Origin: an uncultured Flavobacterium sp.
Lineage (GTDB): Bacteria > Bacteroidota > Bacteroidia > Flavobacteriales > Flavobacteriaceae
Assembly: GCA_934636265.1 (NCBI GenBank)
Contig: CAKUAD010000008.1
Span: 4,010 to 68,009 of the forward strand
Direction of reading: 5' to 3'
Length of the DNA stretch: 64,000 bases
In this document: positions 18,874 to 28,556 of the stretch, in pieces
Layout: each line of letters opens with the position of its first letter
Numbering within the stretch: position 1 is the stretch's first letter
Notes under the pieces: model-generated
The model's input: only the letters and a program-made list of their open reading frames with translations
Told to the model about the DNA's origin: nothing
Database searches by the model: none
Translations under genes and position numbers: made by a program

Positions 18874-19314
18874 TCAATTGTAAACACGATTGAATTGAAG
18901 CCCCGGCAGTGGCTTTAACCTGCTGTTGGAAGAAGTTTTATTTTGAATATCCGATATCAATTTTTCAACAACAGGGATTGATTCTTTATCCATCATGTTT
19001 CTATTCAAGATAATTTTATTTTTCCCAGATTTAAAAATGTATTCTCCTGCAAAAATCTTGGCTTGAACAATTTCCGAAATTGGAATTGTAGCGCCAAGAT
19101 CTTTTTTTAACCCACTATGTCGCACTTCAAAATAGTTCCGCTTCTTTTTATAGAGAAAGGAGCCCAGATAAACCAGTGACACTGCCAAAATGAAGTAAAA
19201 TTTTGAAGCACCGTATAACCATGATCCTAAACTGACAGCTGCGCAAATTACACCTACAATCAGATCGATATTCGTTTGTTTTTGATTGTATTTTATTTTG
19301 ATTTCTTGTATCAC
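18874..19314 (-). CDS. Small membrane protein of unknown function
   Basis: A 146-aa protein with a GTG start (19312-19314); the frame closes upstream. Two hydrophobic segments at about 17-34 and 37-51 are followed by a soluble domain with alternating beta-like segments (EVRHSGLKK, ISEIVQAKIFAGEYIFKSGKNKIILN). That pattern suggests a PH-like or bacterial-PH fold. No function can be assigned. A related CACA-box lies about 175 bases upstream. Confidence 0.65.
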   Translation of the reverse strand: MIQEIKIKYNQKQTNIDLIVGVICAAVSLGSWLYGASKFYFILAVSLVYLGSFLYKKKRNYFEVRHSGLKKDLGATIPISEIVQAKIFAGEYIFKSGKNKIILNRNMMDKESIPVVEKLISDIQNKTSSNSRLKPLPGLQFNRVYN

Positions 19315-19442
19315 AATTGATTAGAATTTCTCCAATGTTAGCCGTTTCGCACAGTTGCGGGATTGGAACCTGAGCGCGCACAATCATGAGGAACCTCAAG
19401 CGAGTGCCGGCCTTTTTGCTAACTTACAAAAAAGCAAAAGCC

Positions 19443-19583
19443 AACGCAATCCCCCTCGTGGTAAATCCAAAACCGAAATTTTTTTTAACACACTTTTTGT
19501 GGTAAAATAAAATCGCAAAAAAAATTTACACAACTGCGCGCATCAACCCATAACCCTCTACCCTTTTTTTGTGGTCGTAAACC
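19443..19583. repeat. 141-bp repeat, copy B
   Basis: Second copy of 17700-17840, in the same orientation, located in the 347-base gene-free gap 19315-19661. It includes the CACA-box core at 19488-19507 (minus strand) and a dead copy of the LLM gene end. The rest of the gap shows nothing else that I can support. Confidence 0.85.
19526..19583 (-). pseudogene. Duplicated 3' fragment of the LLM oxidoreductase gene
   Basis: The minus strand reads [18 protein letters not shown] then TAA. This is nearly the same as the C-terminus of the protein at 17783-18763 ([18 protein letters not shown]). No remainder of the gene lies upstream, so this is a fragment carried along by the duplication. Confidence 0.75.
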
Positions 19584-19661
19584 CGTCCATCAGTTTCCAG
19601 CCTGACTCACTAAAATTATAATTTCTACTGCTAACCATAGGCAGTCGCAAATCCTTAATCC

Positions 19662-22600
19662 CTACATCTTCAAAATCTTCAATGTCCTGACCCCGTGTCG
19701 AGTTTCAATTTTCACCAAATACGTTCCGCGCGAAAGGCCCGACAGGTCAACCCCATGGCTGGTTTGCCGCACCGGCTGGTCAAGTATGGTTTGACCCATA
19801 ATGTTCAGCACCTTGATCGATTCAATCACTTGGGTGTGCGATACGTGAAGTACGTCGCTTACAGGGTTCGGGTAAATCTTTAAACCGTCAGCCATAACCG
19901 GATTGACGCCCAACGATCCCGTAAAAACCGTCGATGCCGTATTGGTGGTAATAGGCTCGTTAAAATCAAAATAAATATCGGCGGTGCTGTTTACCACGTC
20001 ATTTACCATAACACCGGCCACCGGCTTGATCCTGTAGGTGATAAACCCGTGCGAGTTGGGTTCGTCCATCTCGCTGGCCGCCAAATTGATGTTGTTAAAA
20101 ACAAAGCGCAGGTTGCCGTCAACCATTTCAACGCGGCCCGGATGGCTCAGGCTTTCCAGTTGCAGGGTAGTCCAGTCAAGGTTGGCGTCAAGGGTGTTTT
20201 CAACGCGGATGTTGATGGCGCTGGCCGTTCCGGTATTCTGAAAGCGGATAACGTAGTTCAGGTATTTTCCGGCATCTTCAATCGGCACTTGATTTCCTTG
20301 CAGGCAACGGATGTCGTTGGGATCATAGGAACCTATAAACACCTGGCTTAGTGGAAATGAGTTGTCGCCCGTTACGGCATCGGGGGCAGCCGGATTGATG
20401 GTAGCCGTTAAAAGCAACGTGTTGCCGTTTACCACCGTAGGCGGGGCAAAGGCCAAAAATTCAACCTCAAGGGTGCGCGTTTCAAAAAGCTCCAGGTTGC
20501 TGTAATTAAATTCAAGCGTCGCAGCGGTTTGTGCCGATGGTGACTGGCTGGCGTCAACAAAGCTGAGTTTGGCGTTCTCGTATTCCAGCACAAGGGTTCC
20601 GCCCGATGGCATGGTGCCGTTGTTGCGGTAAACAATCCGATAGCGGGCCGGAAAGCCCGGTCTGAGTTCGGTAATCGGGTAAAGGCTCACGGTCACATCG
20701 TGTACCTCGCCGGTGGGCGTCATGCAAAAATTGGCCACATAGCTGTTGTTCATCCCGCTAAAACTAAAGGTGTGCTGGGCCGGTGCGGCCGTAAAATATT
20801 CCGGCAGATTGGTGGTCAGGGCGGTGGTGTAGTTGCCCGGACTTACCGGCATTTGGTAACTGCCGTCAGGATTGGTAAAGGTGGCGTAGTTATGACCGCC
20901 GGTGCTCGACAGGACCATAAGGTTGGCCGCGGTTAGATCGGCGGCGGTACAGCCGTTTGCATCGGCATCAATGGTTACCGTACCGGAAATGGTATTGCCC
21001 AGTTCGCCCATGTTGTGAAACACCGACACTTTGGCGATAGTACTGGCAAACTGCCGCCCAAATATGGCAATTACGTCTTTTTTGCCGTCGTTGTCGATAT
21101 CGGCCACCGTTACGGCATCAGCTATGGCATTGTTAAACTCTTCTTTGATCATCACACGCGGGGCAAACGTCCCGTCGCCGTTGTTGGGATACCAGGCCAA
21201 TTGCCCCGAGGTCTGTTCGTGGCCCGCGGCGGTCAGTACGTCTACGTCGCCATCGTTGTCCATATCGGCAGCCCACACATCCTGGCCGTGAATGCTCAGG
21301 CTTGACACCACTTGGCTGTTACTGCCAAAAACGCCGTTTACATTTTCATACCAAATAACGGCATTAAACGCGCCCCCACCGTTGGCGTCTACGCCCACAA
21401 TGTCCAAATCACCATCTCCGTCTAAATCAGCCGGGTAAACGGCCATCAGGCGGTCCATGTACATGCTGCTTTGATTAACAAACGCGCCCAGTCCGTTGGT
21501 GTTTTTATAATAGTCGGTGTATGAATTGTAGGAGGAGACGATAAAATCCATGTCACCGTCGCCGTCCATGTCGGCAATCTGTAAAGACGTGAGCGATCCG
21601 TTATTTCCGCCGGGATTGTAGATGGTCTGTTCGGCGCCAAACGTCCCGTCGCCATTGTTGGCATACCACACCAGTTTGTCGTTGTTGTATTGTCCGGTAA
21701 GCAGGTCATGATCGCCGTCGCCATCCAAGTCGGCCGCGCGTATGATGGTAGCCTGGTTGGCCGCGCTCACCACATGCTGCACCTCAAAGTTGCCGTTGCC
21801 GTCGTTTTCCCGCCAAAACAATGAACTGCCCTGGCGCGAGGCAATGTCCAAATCGCCGTCGCCGTCCAGGTCAACAGGGTAGGCAATGGGCGTTTGGTTG
21901 CCCACCGTGACGCTCTCGGTGATGATGTGTTCCTTTCCAAAAAAACCAATCCCATTGACATTTTCCAGCCAGGTCAGCTTGGCATCGTGTTGCGAATTGG
22001 CCAGCAGGTCCAGATCGCCGTCGCCGTCAAAATCGCCGGTGTAAACAAAATTAGGGCTTTCAATCGCGCGCCCAATGACCAATTGACGGCCAAAGTTCCC
22101 GTTGTCCAGGTTTTTGTACCAGGCTACTTTGTCATCGTCGTATGAGGCAGAAATCAAGTCGTTTTTGCCGTCGCCGTCCAAGTCGGCGGTAATGACACTG
22201 CGCACTTCATACGCCCTGGTCGTCAGCACCTGTGCGGCTGAAAAGGCGCCCACCCCGTCAGTGTTGCCATGCCAGCCAATCTCGTTGGTCCCGGCGTATA
22301 CAACGTCCATGGTATTGTCGCCGTTCAAATCGGTTACAAAAGCCGTATAGGTATTCATGGCCGATGAGGTGATGACAATCTCGTCGGAAAAGGCCCCCTG
22401 CCCGTCGGTATTTTTAAACCAAGCCACCTGGTTGTGGCTGCGCTGGGCAGTGACGATGTCCTGATCGCCATCATTGTCCATGTCGGCTGTGCTGATATAA
22501 CTGATGCCGCTGGCGGTGGTTGAAATGGTAACCGGCGGGGCCAATACATTGTTACCGGTATTCTCAAACCACGCAAGTTTGTTGCTGTTGCCGTAGCCCA

Positions 22601-23237
22601 GCACAACATCGGTGTCGTTGTCATTGTCCAGGTCGTCGGCATAAAGCATGGTGCCGTAAATAAGTTCTGATGAATTGTTATTGAGGATTTGCGCCGGACC
22701 AAATGCGCCGGTTCCGGTATTTTCAAACCAGGAAATCCATCCCTGAAACTGACCGCCGCCATTGTTGTAGTAGGCCAAGATATCCGTAAGCCCATCGTTG
22801 TTCATGTCCACCGGACGCGCTGATATGGCCGCCGACGATGTGCCCAAGACCATCGCCTGCATGACCACGAAATTTCCGTAACCGTTGATGTTCCGGTATA
22901 CATTGAGTTTGTTTCCCGATGAGGCGATCACGTCCAGGTCGCCGTCGTTGTCAAAATCTGCCGTTTCAAGAGTTCCGCCAACACTGGCCAAAAACGTCGG
23001 GTCAATGGCTTTTTTCTGGCCAAAATTTCCTTGGCCATCCACGTTTTCATACCAATTCAGACTGGCGCCATGGGCCACGATGTCAAGGTCGCCATCACCG
23101 TCAAAATCGGCCGCACGAACCAATTGCGGTCGTTGGGTGGTGTAGGCAAAACCGGTGGCGATGTTTTCATAAAAACCAACCTGGCCAAAAGCCTGAAATC
23201 CGGTAACCAGTACAATGAGGCGTAATGTTTTTTTCAT
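19662..23237 (-). CDS. Secreted FG-GAP/VCBS repeat protein with T9SS sorting tail
   Basis: A 1191-aa protein. Signal peptide about 1-18. Residues about 35-755 contain more than a dozen FG-GAP/VCBS repeats with the calcium-binding motif DxDxDGDxD (for example DFDGDGDLDIV), expected to form beta-propellers. Then come a carboxypeptidase-regulatory-like beta domain (SGTVTIDADANGC, about 760-860) and a module with GSYDPNDIRCLQG and ADIYFDFNEPI, shared with the LRR proteins at 31465 and 34188. The tail at about 1115-1191 (IYPNPVSDVLHVS, LSRGTYLVKI) is a Por-type T9SS sorting signal. Surface or secreted; ligand unknown. Confidence 0.92.
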   Translation of the reverse strand: MKKTLRLIVLVTGFQAFGQVGFYENIATGFAYTTQRPQLVRAADFDGDGDLDIVAHGASLNWYENVDGQGNFGQKKAIDPTFLASVGGTLETADFDNDGDLDVIASSGNKLNVYRNINGYGNFVVMQAMVLGTSSAAISARPVDMNNDGLTDILAYYNNGGGQFQGWISWFENTGTGAFGPAQILNNNSSELIYGTMLYADDLDNDNDTDVVLGYGNSNKLAWFENTGNNVLAPPVTISTTASGISYISTADMDNDGDQDIVTAQRSHNQVAWFKNTDGQGAFSDEIVITSSAMNTYTAFVTDLNGDNTMDVVYAGTNEIGWHGNTDGVGAFSAAQVLTTRAYEVRSVITADLDGDGKNDLISASYDDDKVAWYKNLDNGNFGRQLVIGRAIESPNFVYTGDFDGDGDLDLLANSQHDAKLTWLENVNGIGFFGKEHIITESVTVGNQTPIAYPVDLDGDGDLDIASRQGSSLFWRENDGNGNFEVQHVVSAANQATIIRAADLDGDGDHDLLTGQYNNDKLVWYANNGDGTFGAEQTIYNPGGNNGSLTSLQIADMDGDGDMDFIVSSYNSYTDYYKNTNGLGAFVNQSSMYMDRLMAVYPADLDGDGDLDIVGVDANGGGAFNAVIWYENVNGVFGSNSQVVSSLSIHGQDVWAADMDNDGDVDVLTAAGHEQTSGQLAWYPNNGDGTFAPRVMIKEEFNNAIADAVTVADIDNDGKKDVIAIFGRQFASTIAKVSVFHNMGELGNTISGTVTIDADANGCTAADLTAANLMVLSSTGGHNYATFTNPDGSYQMPVSPGNYTTALTTNLPEYFTAAPAQHTFSFSGMNNSYVANFCMTPTGEVHDVTVSLYPITELRPGFPARYRIVYRNNGTMPSGGTLVLEYENAKLSFVDASQSPSAQTAATLEFNYSNLELFETRTLEVEFLAFAPPTVVNGNTLLLTATINPAAPDAVTGDNSFPLSQVFIGSYDPNDIRCLQGNQVPIEDAGKYLNYVIRFQNTGTASAINIRVENTLDANLDWTTLQLESLSHPGRVEMVDGNLRFVFNNINLAASEMDEPNSHGFITYRIKPVAGVMVNDVVNSTADIYFDFNEPITTNTASTVFTGSLGVNPVMADGLKIYPNPVSDVLHVSHTQVIESIKVLNIMGQTILDQPVRQTSHGVDLSGLSRGTYLVKIETRHGVRTLKILKM

Positions 23238-23259
23238 AAAGGTGTTTGTTGGCGGTCGT

Positions 23260-23267
23260 CAAATATA
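23260..23267 (-). promoter_or_regulatory. -7 box of the FG-GAP gene
   Basis: The minus strand has TATATTTG, matching TAnnTTTG, 23 bases before the ATG at 23237. A TTTTTG lies further upstream but at a short spacing of 15 bases, so only the -7 element is firm. Confidence 0.55.
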
Positions 23268-23416
23268 GGTAAATGATGGCCGCAAAAATGCCTTGGCAAA
23301 TTTTTTACGATATTTTGCAGCCGGGAACTCCGCTTGTACTTATTTTAAAAAGCAAACATTGCGTTGTTTTATTTCCACTTAAACCCTTTTGTGTGATATC
23401 TCAACGCACGTTTTAT

Positions 23417-23439
23417 TTTCACACACTTTTTGTGTGAAA
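23417..23439. promoter_or_regulatory. CACA-box, palindromic copy 4
   Basis: TTTCACAC (23417-23424), seven bases, GTGTGAAA (23432-23439): a perfect 8-bp inverted repeat sharing ACACACTTTTTGTG with the other CACA-boxes. It lies in the 330-base gap 23238-23567, about 180 bases upstream of the FG-GAP gene. The flank also has AAAAGCAAACATTGCG, similar to the sequence at 17630, upstream of the HNH gene. Confidence 0.55.
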
Positions 23440-23517
23440 TCAAATTCAGTTTAAAAATCCACACAACTTTTGGCATCCTGTCTGGAAGGTATCAATCTTT
23501 AAATCTTTGAATTCTCC

Positions 23518-23545
23518 AAAAAAAAAGCCACCCTTGCGGATGGCT
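23518..23545 (-). terminator. Terminator after the repeat-domain T9SS protein
   Basis: On the minus strand AGCCATCC, loop GCAA, GGGTGGCT (one G-U pair), then a run of nine T. It lies just downstream of the stop at 23568. Confidence 0.85.
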
Positions 23546-23567
23546 CTCTCATTCAAAAAGGCAAAAG

Positions 23568-25505
23568 TTAAGGTTTGAGAACTTTTAGCGTCTCCGAGCC
23601 TCCTTGGGCATTCACCTTGACCAGATAAGTTCCGGAAGGCAAGTCAGATACGTTAAGTTCCAATGCATTTTGGTTTACGGCTTTAACCGACACCCGTTGG
23701 CCCAGCAAGTTGAAAATTTCAACGCTGTCGATGGTCATGGTGTATGAAATGTTAAGGATGTCGCGCACCGGGTTAGGGTAGGCACGCAGGCCTGAAGCGT
23801 CAAATGACGGCGCCGATAGCGACGAATCATAAGCCCCGATTGAAAAGGGTTCGGCTTCGTCATTCAAATATTCCCAAACGCGGACGTAAACCACTTCGCC
23901 CGGAGTTCTTCCGGTAAGTGTGATGCGCGAGTAGTTGCCGGTGTCGGCACCGTCGTCGTCACAGCTCACCAAGGTCAGGTTTCCACAGGCACCGGCGTAA
24001 ACCGCAAGGCCTGAGTCAAATCCGGTAACGCCCGCCAGTGAAGGGGCCGTTTCAATTGTCAGGTTTCCGCTGGCCGGGATGGCAACGGTGTACCAAACGT
24101 CGCCTCCGGTATAGCCTGCACAGCCCGGAGCCGGAACGCCCTGTGACCCTGTGGCCGAACTGATCGTGCCGTCGACAAGGCTTTGCTCGAGTGTGGCAGC
24201 AGGCGTAATGCTGATGGCGTTTGCACATTCGTCATTGGCCGGTGGCGGTGGCGGTGTTCCGACACATACGTTAAAAATGGTGTTGGCCGCGTTGTTCGCG
24301 CCATAGCTAAAGACGCGAACATAATAGGTCTCGCCAATGGTAAGTCCGCTCACCGTGCTGGTGTTGTTGTCAGATACGTTGAGGCTCACGGGCGCTTCAC
24401 ATACTCCTGACATCAGCTCGTGCACCATGTCGGTAACGTTTCCTGAAACGTTGAGCAGGCTGATCTGGTGCGCAGCGTTTGTGGCCACAAAGCTATACCA
24501 AACGTCGTCGTCGGGGGTTCCGGCGCCATTGTCGGGTACGTTTGACGGAGTCGAGCCGTTAAGGGTTCCCGAGGTGACCACGCCACAATTCAGATCCTGA
24601 TTCACAGTTAGCGATACGGCCGTAAAACAATCGTCGTTTGTAAGGGTGGGAGGTGTGCCGATGCAAAGGTCAAAAGTGGTGTCGGCCGCTGTGTTTGCGT
24701 AATAACTGAATACGCGCACATAGTACTGCTCGCCAATGTTCAAGCCTGATACGATGCTCGATTCAGGGTCAGAAATGTTGATGCTGCCCAACTGGGTGCA
24801 AATGCCTCCCATGACTTCGTGAACCAGGTCGGTGGTGCTTCCTACGCGGTTAATCAGGGAGATTTGATGCGTAGTGCTTGTGGCGGTAAAGACAAACCAA
24901 ACGTCGTCGTCAGGCGTGCCCGCTCCGTTATCGGTAACGGCTGATGCGGTGGCCCCTGCCAGGGTTCCCGATGTAAAATTGACGCATTGCAGGCTGTTGT
25001 TTGGAATCACGGCAATCGCGCCGGCACACTCGTCATTGGCCGGTGGGGCGGGCGGTGTTCCGATGCAGACATTAAAAGTGGTAGTCGCGGCTGAATTGGC
25101 GTAATAGCTAAACACCCGCAAATAGTATTGCTGCCCCACAACCAGTCCGCTGACGTTGCTGGTTTCAGGATCGGAAATGTTTACACTCACCAGTTCGCCG
25201 TTGCAGTTGCCCGACATTACCTGGTGTACAAGATCGGTGGTGTTGCCCACGCGGTTCAGCATCGAGATCCTGTGTGTCGTATGGGTTGCCGTAAAGGTAA
25301 ACCAAACGTCGTCGTCAGGCGTTCCGGCGCCTGTGTCCGGAACATTGGAAAGGGTGGCACCGGCCAGGGTGCCCGGTGTAACGCTGGCACAACCATAGTC
25401 CGGGTTAACCTGTACGGGAATTGCGCCCTGACAATCGTCATTTGCAGGTTGGGCAAACGCTGCAAAAGTGCTCAGGCAAGTGAGCAGCAAGTAAAATTTA
25501 TTCAT
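23568..25505 (-). CDS. Secreted protein with three ~135-aa repeats and T9SS tail
   Basis: A 645-aa protein. ATG at 25505 (MNKFYLLLTCLSTFAAFAQ, a clean signal peptide) is preferred over a start 13 codons upstream. Three tandem copies each begin with (P)(A)NDDC or NDEC and include GAGTPDDDVWF/YSFxAT, H-ISLLNxVGxTTDLVHExM, Y-VRVFSY and CIGTPP; PPC-like beta domains are likely. A fourth, divergent domain (GGDVWYTVAIPASGNLTIET) follows, then a Por tail (YPNPVRDILNISYT, LPSGTYLVKV). Probably an adhesin or a carrier domain for a secreted surface protein; no enzymatic motif seen. Confidence 0.9.
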   Translation of the reverse strand: MNKFYLLLTCLSTFAAFAQPANDDCQGAIPVQVNPDYGCASVTPGTLAGATLSNVPDTGAGTPDDDVWFTFTATHTTHRISMLNRVGNTTDLVHQVMSGNCNGELVSVNISDPETSNVSGLVVGQQYYLRVFSYYANSAATTTFNVCIGTPPAPPANDECAGAIAVIPNNSLQCVNFTSGTLAGATASAVTDNGAGTPDDDVWFVFTATSTTHQISLINRVGSTTDLVHEVMGGICTQLGSINISDPESSIVSGLNIGEQYYVRVFSYYANTAADTTFDLCIGTPPTLTNDDCFTAVSLTVNQDLNCGVVTSGTLNGSTPSNVPDNGAGTPDDDVWYSFVATNAAHQISLLNVSGNVTDMVHELMSGVCEAPVSLNVSDNNTSTVSGLTIGETYYVRVFSYGANNAANTIFNVCVGTPPPPPANDECANAISITPAATLEQSLVDGTISSATGSQGVPAPGCAGYTGGDVWYTVAIPASGNLTIETAPSLAGVTGFDSGLAVYAGACGNLTLVSCDDDGADTGNYSRITLTGRTPGEVVYVRVWEYLNDEAEPFSIGAYDSSLSAPSFDASGLRAYPNPVRDILNISYTMTIDSVEIFNLLGQRVSVKAVNQNALELNVSDLPSGTYLVKVNAQGGSETLKVLKP

Positions 25506-25739
25506 TTGGAATTGGTTAAGTGTGGCCGCGAATATAATTAACAAACCTTGCCGTTCAACGATTGTAAATCCAGCAAATCCCGCGGTGCGCTTAGAATCTT
25601 TAAGGTCAAAAGGTTATAAAATCTTAAAGTTTTTATAAAATTTTTAGTCGTTTGAGCGTCAGGTTCATCCAACAAAAATAATCGCCGTTAAAATTTAAAT
25701 TCCCCAATTAAAGGGTGTCAAAAAGAGACAAAAATGCTT

Positions 25740-25747
25740 TAAATTTG
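25740..25747 (+). promoter_or_regulatory. -7 box upstream of carA
   Basis: TAAATTTG matches TAnnTTTG and lies 51 bases before the carA ATG. The -33 element is not clear. The remainder of the 293-base divergent region is AT-rich with no other feature recognised. Confidence 0.5.
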
Positions 25748-25798
25748 CACTCGACAACGCGAACCGCCGACATTCCGTCGGTAAACAACTAACTACTA

Positions 25799-26920
25799 AT
25801 GAAGTATCAGCAACGAACTCCCGCCGTCCTGCTCCTGGCTGACGGCACGATTTTTCACGGCAAATCCGTAGGGATTAAAGGCACCGTTACCGGCGAGGTC
25901 TGTTTCAACACAGGGATGACCGGCTATCAGGAAATTTTTACCGATCCGTCCTATTTTGGACAAATCATGGTGGCCACCAACGCCCATATCGGCAACTACG
26001 GCGTCACCGACAACGAGACTGAGGCCGACCGCATCATGATTTCCGGTCTTGTCGTAAAAAATTTCTCTTTCAATCAATCGCGCCCGGCGGCTACGGGAAG
26101 TCTTGAGGAGTATTGCCGCAAGTATAATCTGGTGGTCATCTCCGACGTGGACACCCGCGCCCTGGTGAGTTACATCCGCGATCACGGCGCGCAAAACGCC
26201 ATTATCTCGACCGACGGAAAATCCATCGATGAACTCAAGGCGATACTGGCTCAGGCACCGGAAATGGAAGGTTTGGAACTGGCCTCGGCCGTGTCGACAA
26301 AAGAACCGTATTATGTGGGAAATCCGGATGCGAAATACAAGATCGCGGCGTTGGATCTGGGCATCAAACGTAACATTTTGCGCAACCTGGTAGCGCGTGA
26401 TTGCTATGTCAAGGTATTTCCTTATGATACGTCATTTGATGAAATGGCCAAATTTAATCCGGACGGATACTTTTTGTCAAACGGCCCCGGCGATCCCGAG
26501 CCTTTGGAGCAAGCCCAGCAGGTGGCCCGCGACATCCTCGAAAAAGATGCGCCGCTTTTTGGCATTTGCCTTGGGCATCAGATTATTGGTCTGGCCCACG
26601 GAATCCCAACCTATAAAATGTTTAATGGGCATCGCGGCATCAACCACCCCATAGGCAACTTGTTAACAGGACACGGCGAAATCACCTCGCAGAACCACGG
26701 GTTTGCCGTCAACCGCGAAGCCCTCGAACAACACCCTGATTTTGAGATCACGCATCTGCACATCAACGACCAAACCGTTGCCGGCATGCGGATGAAAAAC
26801 AAGAACTGTTTCTCGGTCCAGTATCACCCGGAAGCCAGTCCCGGCCCGCATGATGCGAGTTATCTGTTTGATCAGTTCATTGAGAATATCGAGAAAAGTA
26901 AGTTAACAGTTTACAGTTAA
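25799..26920 (+). CDS. carA: Carbamoyl-phosphate synthase small (glutaminase) subunit
   Basis: A 373-aa protein that hydrolyses glutamine and channels ammonia to CarB for pyrimidine and arginine synthesis. The N-terminal CPSase domain contains GEVCFNTGMTGYQEI. The class I glutamine amidotransferase domain has Cys257 in GICLGHQ, with His343 and Glu345 in QYHPEASPGPHD, so the triad is intact. The last residues (KLTVYS) are encoded by a GTTAACAGTTTAC-type intergenic repeat that has run into the gene end. carB is not adjacent. Confidence 0.98.
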   Translation: MKYQQRTPAVLLLADGTIFHGKSVGIKGTVTGEVCFNTGMTGYQEIFTDPSYFGQIMVATNAHIGNYGVTDNETEADRIMISGLVVKNFSFNQSRPAATGSLEEYCRKYNLVVISDVDTRALVSYIRDHGAQNAIISTDGKSIDELKAILAQAPEMEGLELASAVSTKEPYYVGNPDAKYKIAALDLGIKRNILRNLVARDCYVKVFPYDTSFDEMAKFNPDGYFLSNGPGDPEPLEQAQQVARDILEKDAPLFGICLGHQIIGLAHGIPTYKMFNGHRGINHPIGNLLTGHGEITSQNHGFAVNREALEQHPDFEITHLHINDQTVAGMRMKNKNCFSVQYHPEASPGPHDASYLFDQFIENIEKSKLTVYS

Positions 26921-26930
26921 CGGTTGACCG
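26905..26930. repeat. AACAGTTTAC-type repeat, left arm
   Basis: AACAGTTTACAGTTAACGG and following bases cover the carA stop codon. It is related, in inverted orientation, to 27041-27068 and to the CCGTAAACTG words at 43320-43350. Confidence 0.55.
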
Positions 26931-27040
26931 TTGGTTTGCGGCTATCGGAGGATTTGATTCTAACTTTGGCTATTTTGGTTCTGGGAAAAATCTATCTTTG
27001 AATTCAAAAAAGTTAAAGCTTAATCCCAAGAAAACCATCT

Positions 27041-27068
27041 GTAAATTGTAAACCGTAAACTGTCGACC
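27041..27068. repeat. AACAGTTTAC-type repeat, right arm
   Basis: GTAAATTGTAAACCGTAAAC then TGTCGACC; its reverse complement resembles 26905-26930. The two arms bracket about 110 bases of the carA-eno spacer. Confidence 0.5.
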
Positions 27069-27082
27069 AATCTAAATTCTGA

Positions 27083-28396
<1,314 letters not shown>

Positions 28397-28423
28397 GCCT
28401 TTATTGTCAAACATCAAGAACAG

Positions 28424-28452
28424 GAGTCGGCATAAAGGCCGGCTCTTTTTTT
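28424..28452 (+). terminator. Rho-independent terminator after eno
   Basis: GAGTCGGC (28424-28431), loop ATAAAG, GCCGGCTC (28438-28445) with one G-U pair, then seven T. Confidence 0.9.
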
Positions 28453-28531
28453 ATGAATGCAGCCACCCAAACGAATTCTAGGCCAATCTTGGCAATTTCT
28501 CATTCACTGCTAATTACCACATACTAAAATG

Positions 28532-28539
28532 TATTTTTG
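28532..28539 (+). promoter_or_regulatory. -7 box upstream of the sensor kinase
   Basis: TATTTTTG fits TAnnTTTG, 17 bases before the ATG at 28557. No clear TTG -33 box was found. Confidence 0.45.
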
Positions 28540-28556
28540 TTTCAATACAATTTTAT

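Noticed and set aside
19695-23225. Many plus-strand ORFs opposite the FG-GAP gene, up to 100 codons
   Set aside because: They arise from the repetitive GC-rich Asp/Gly codons of the real gene on the other strand.
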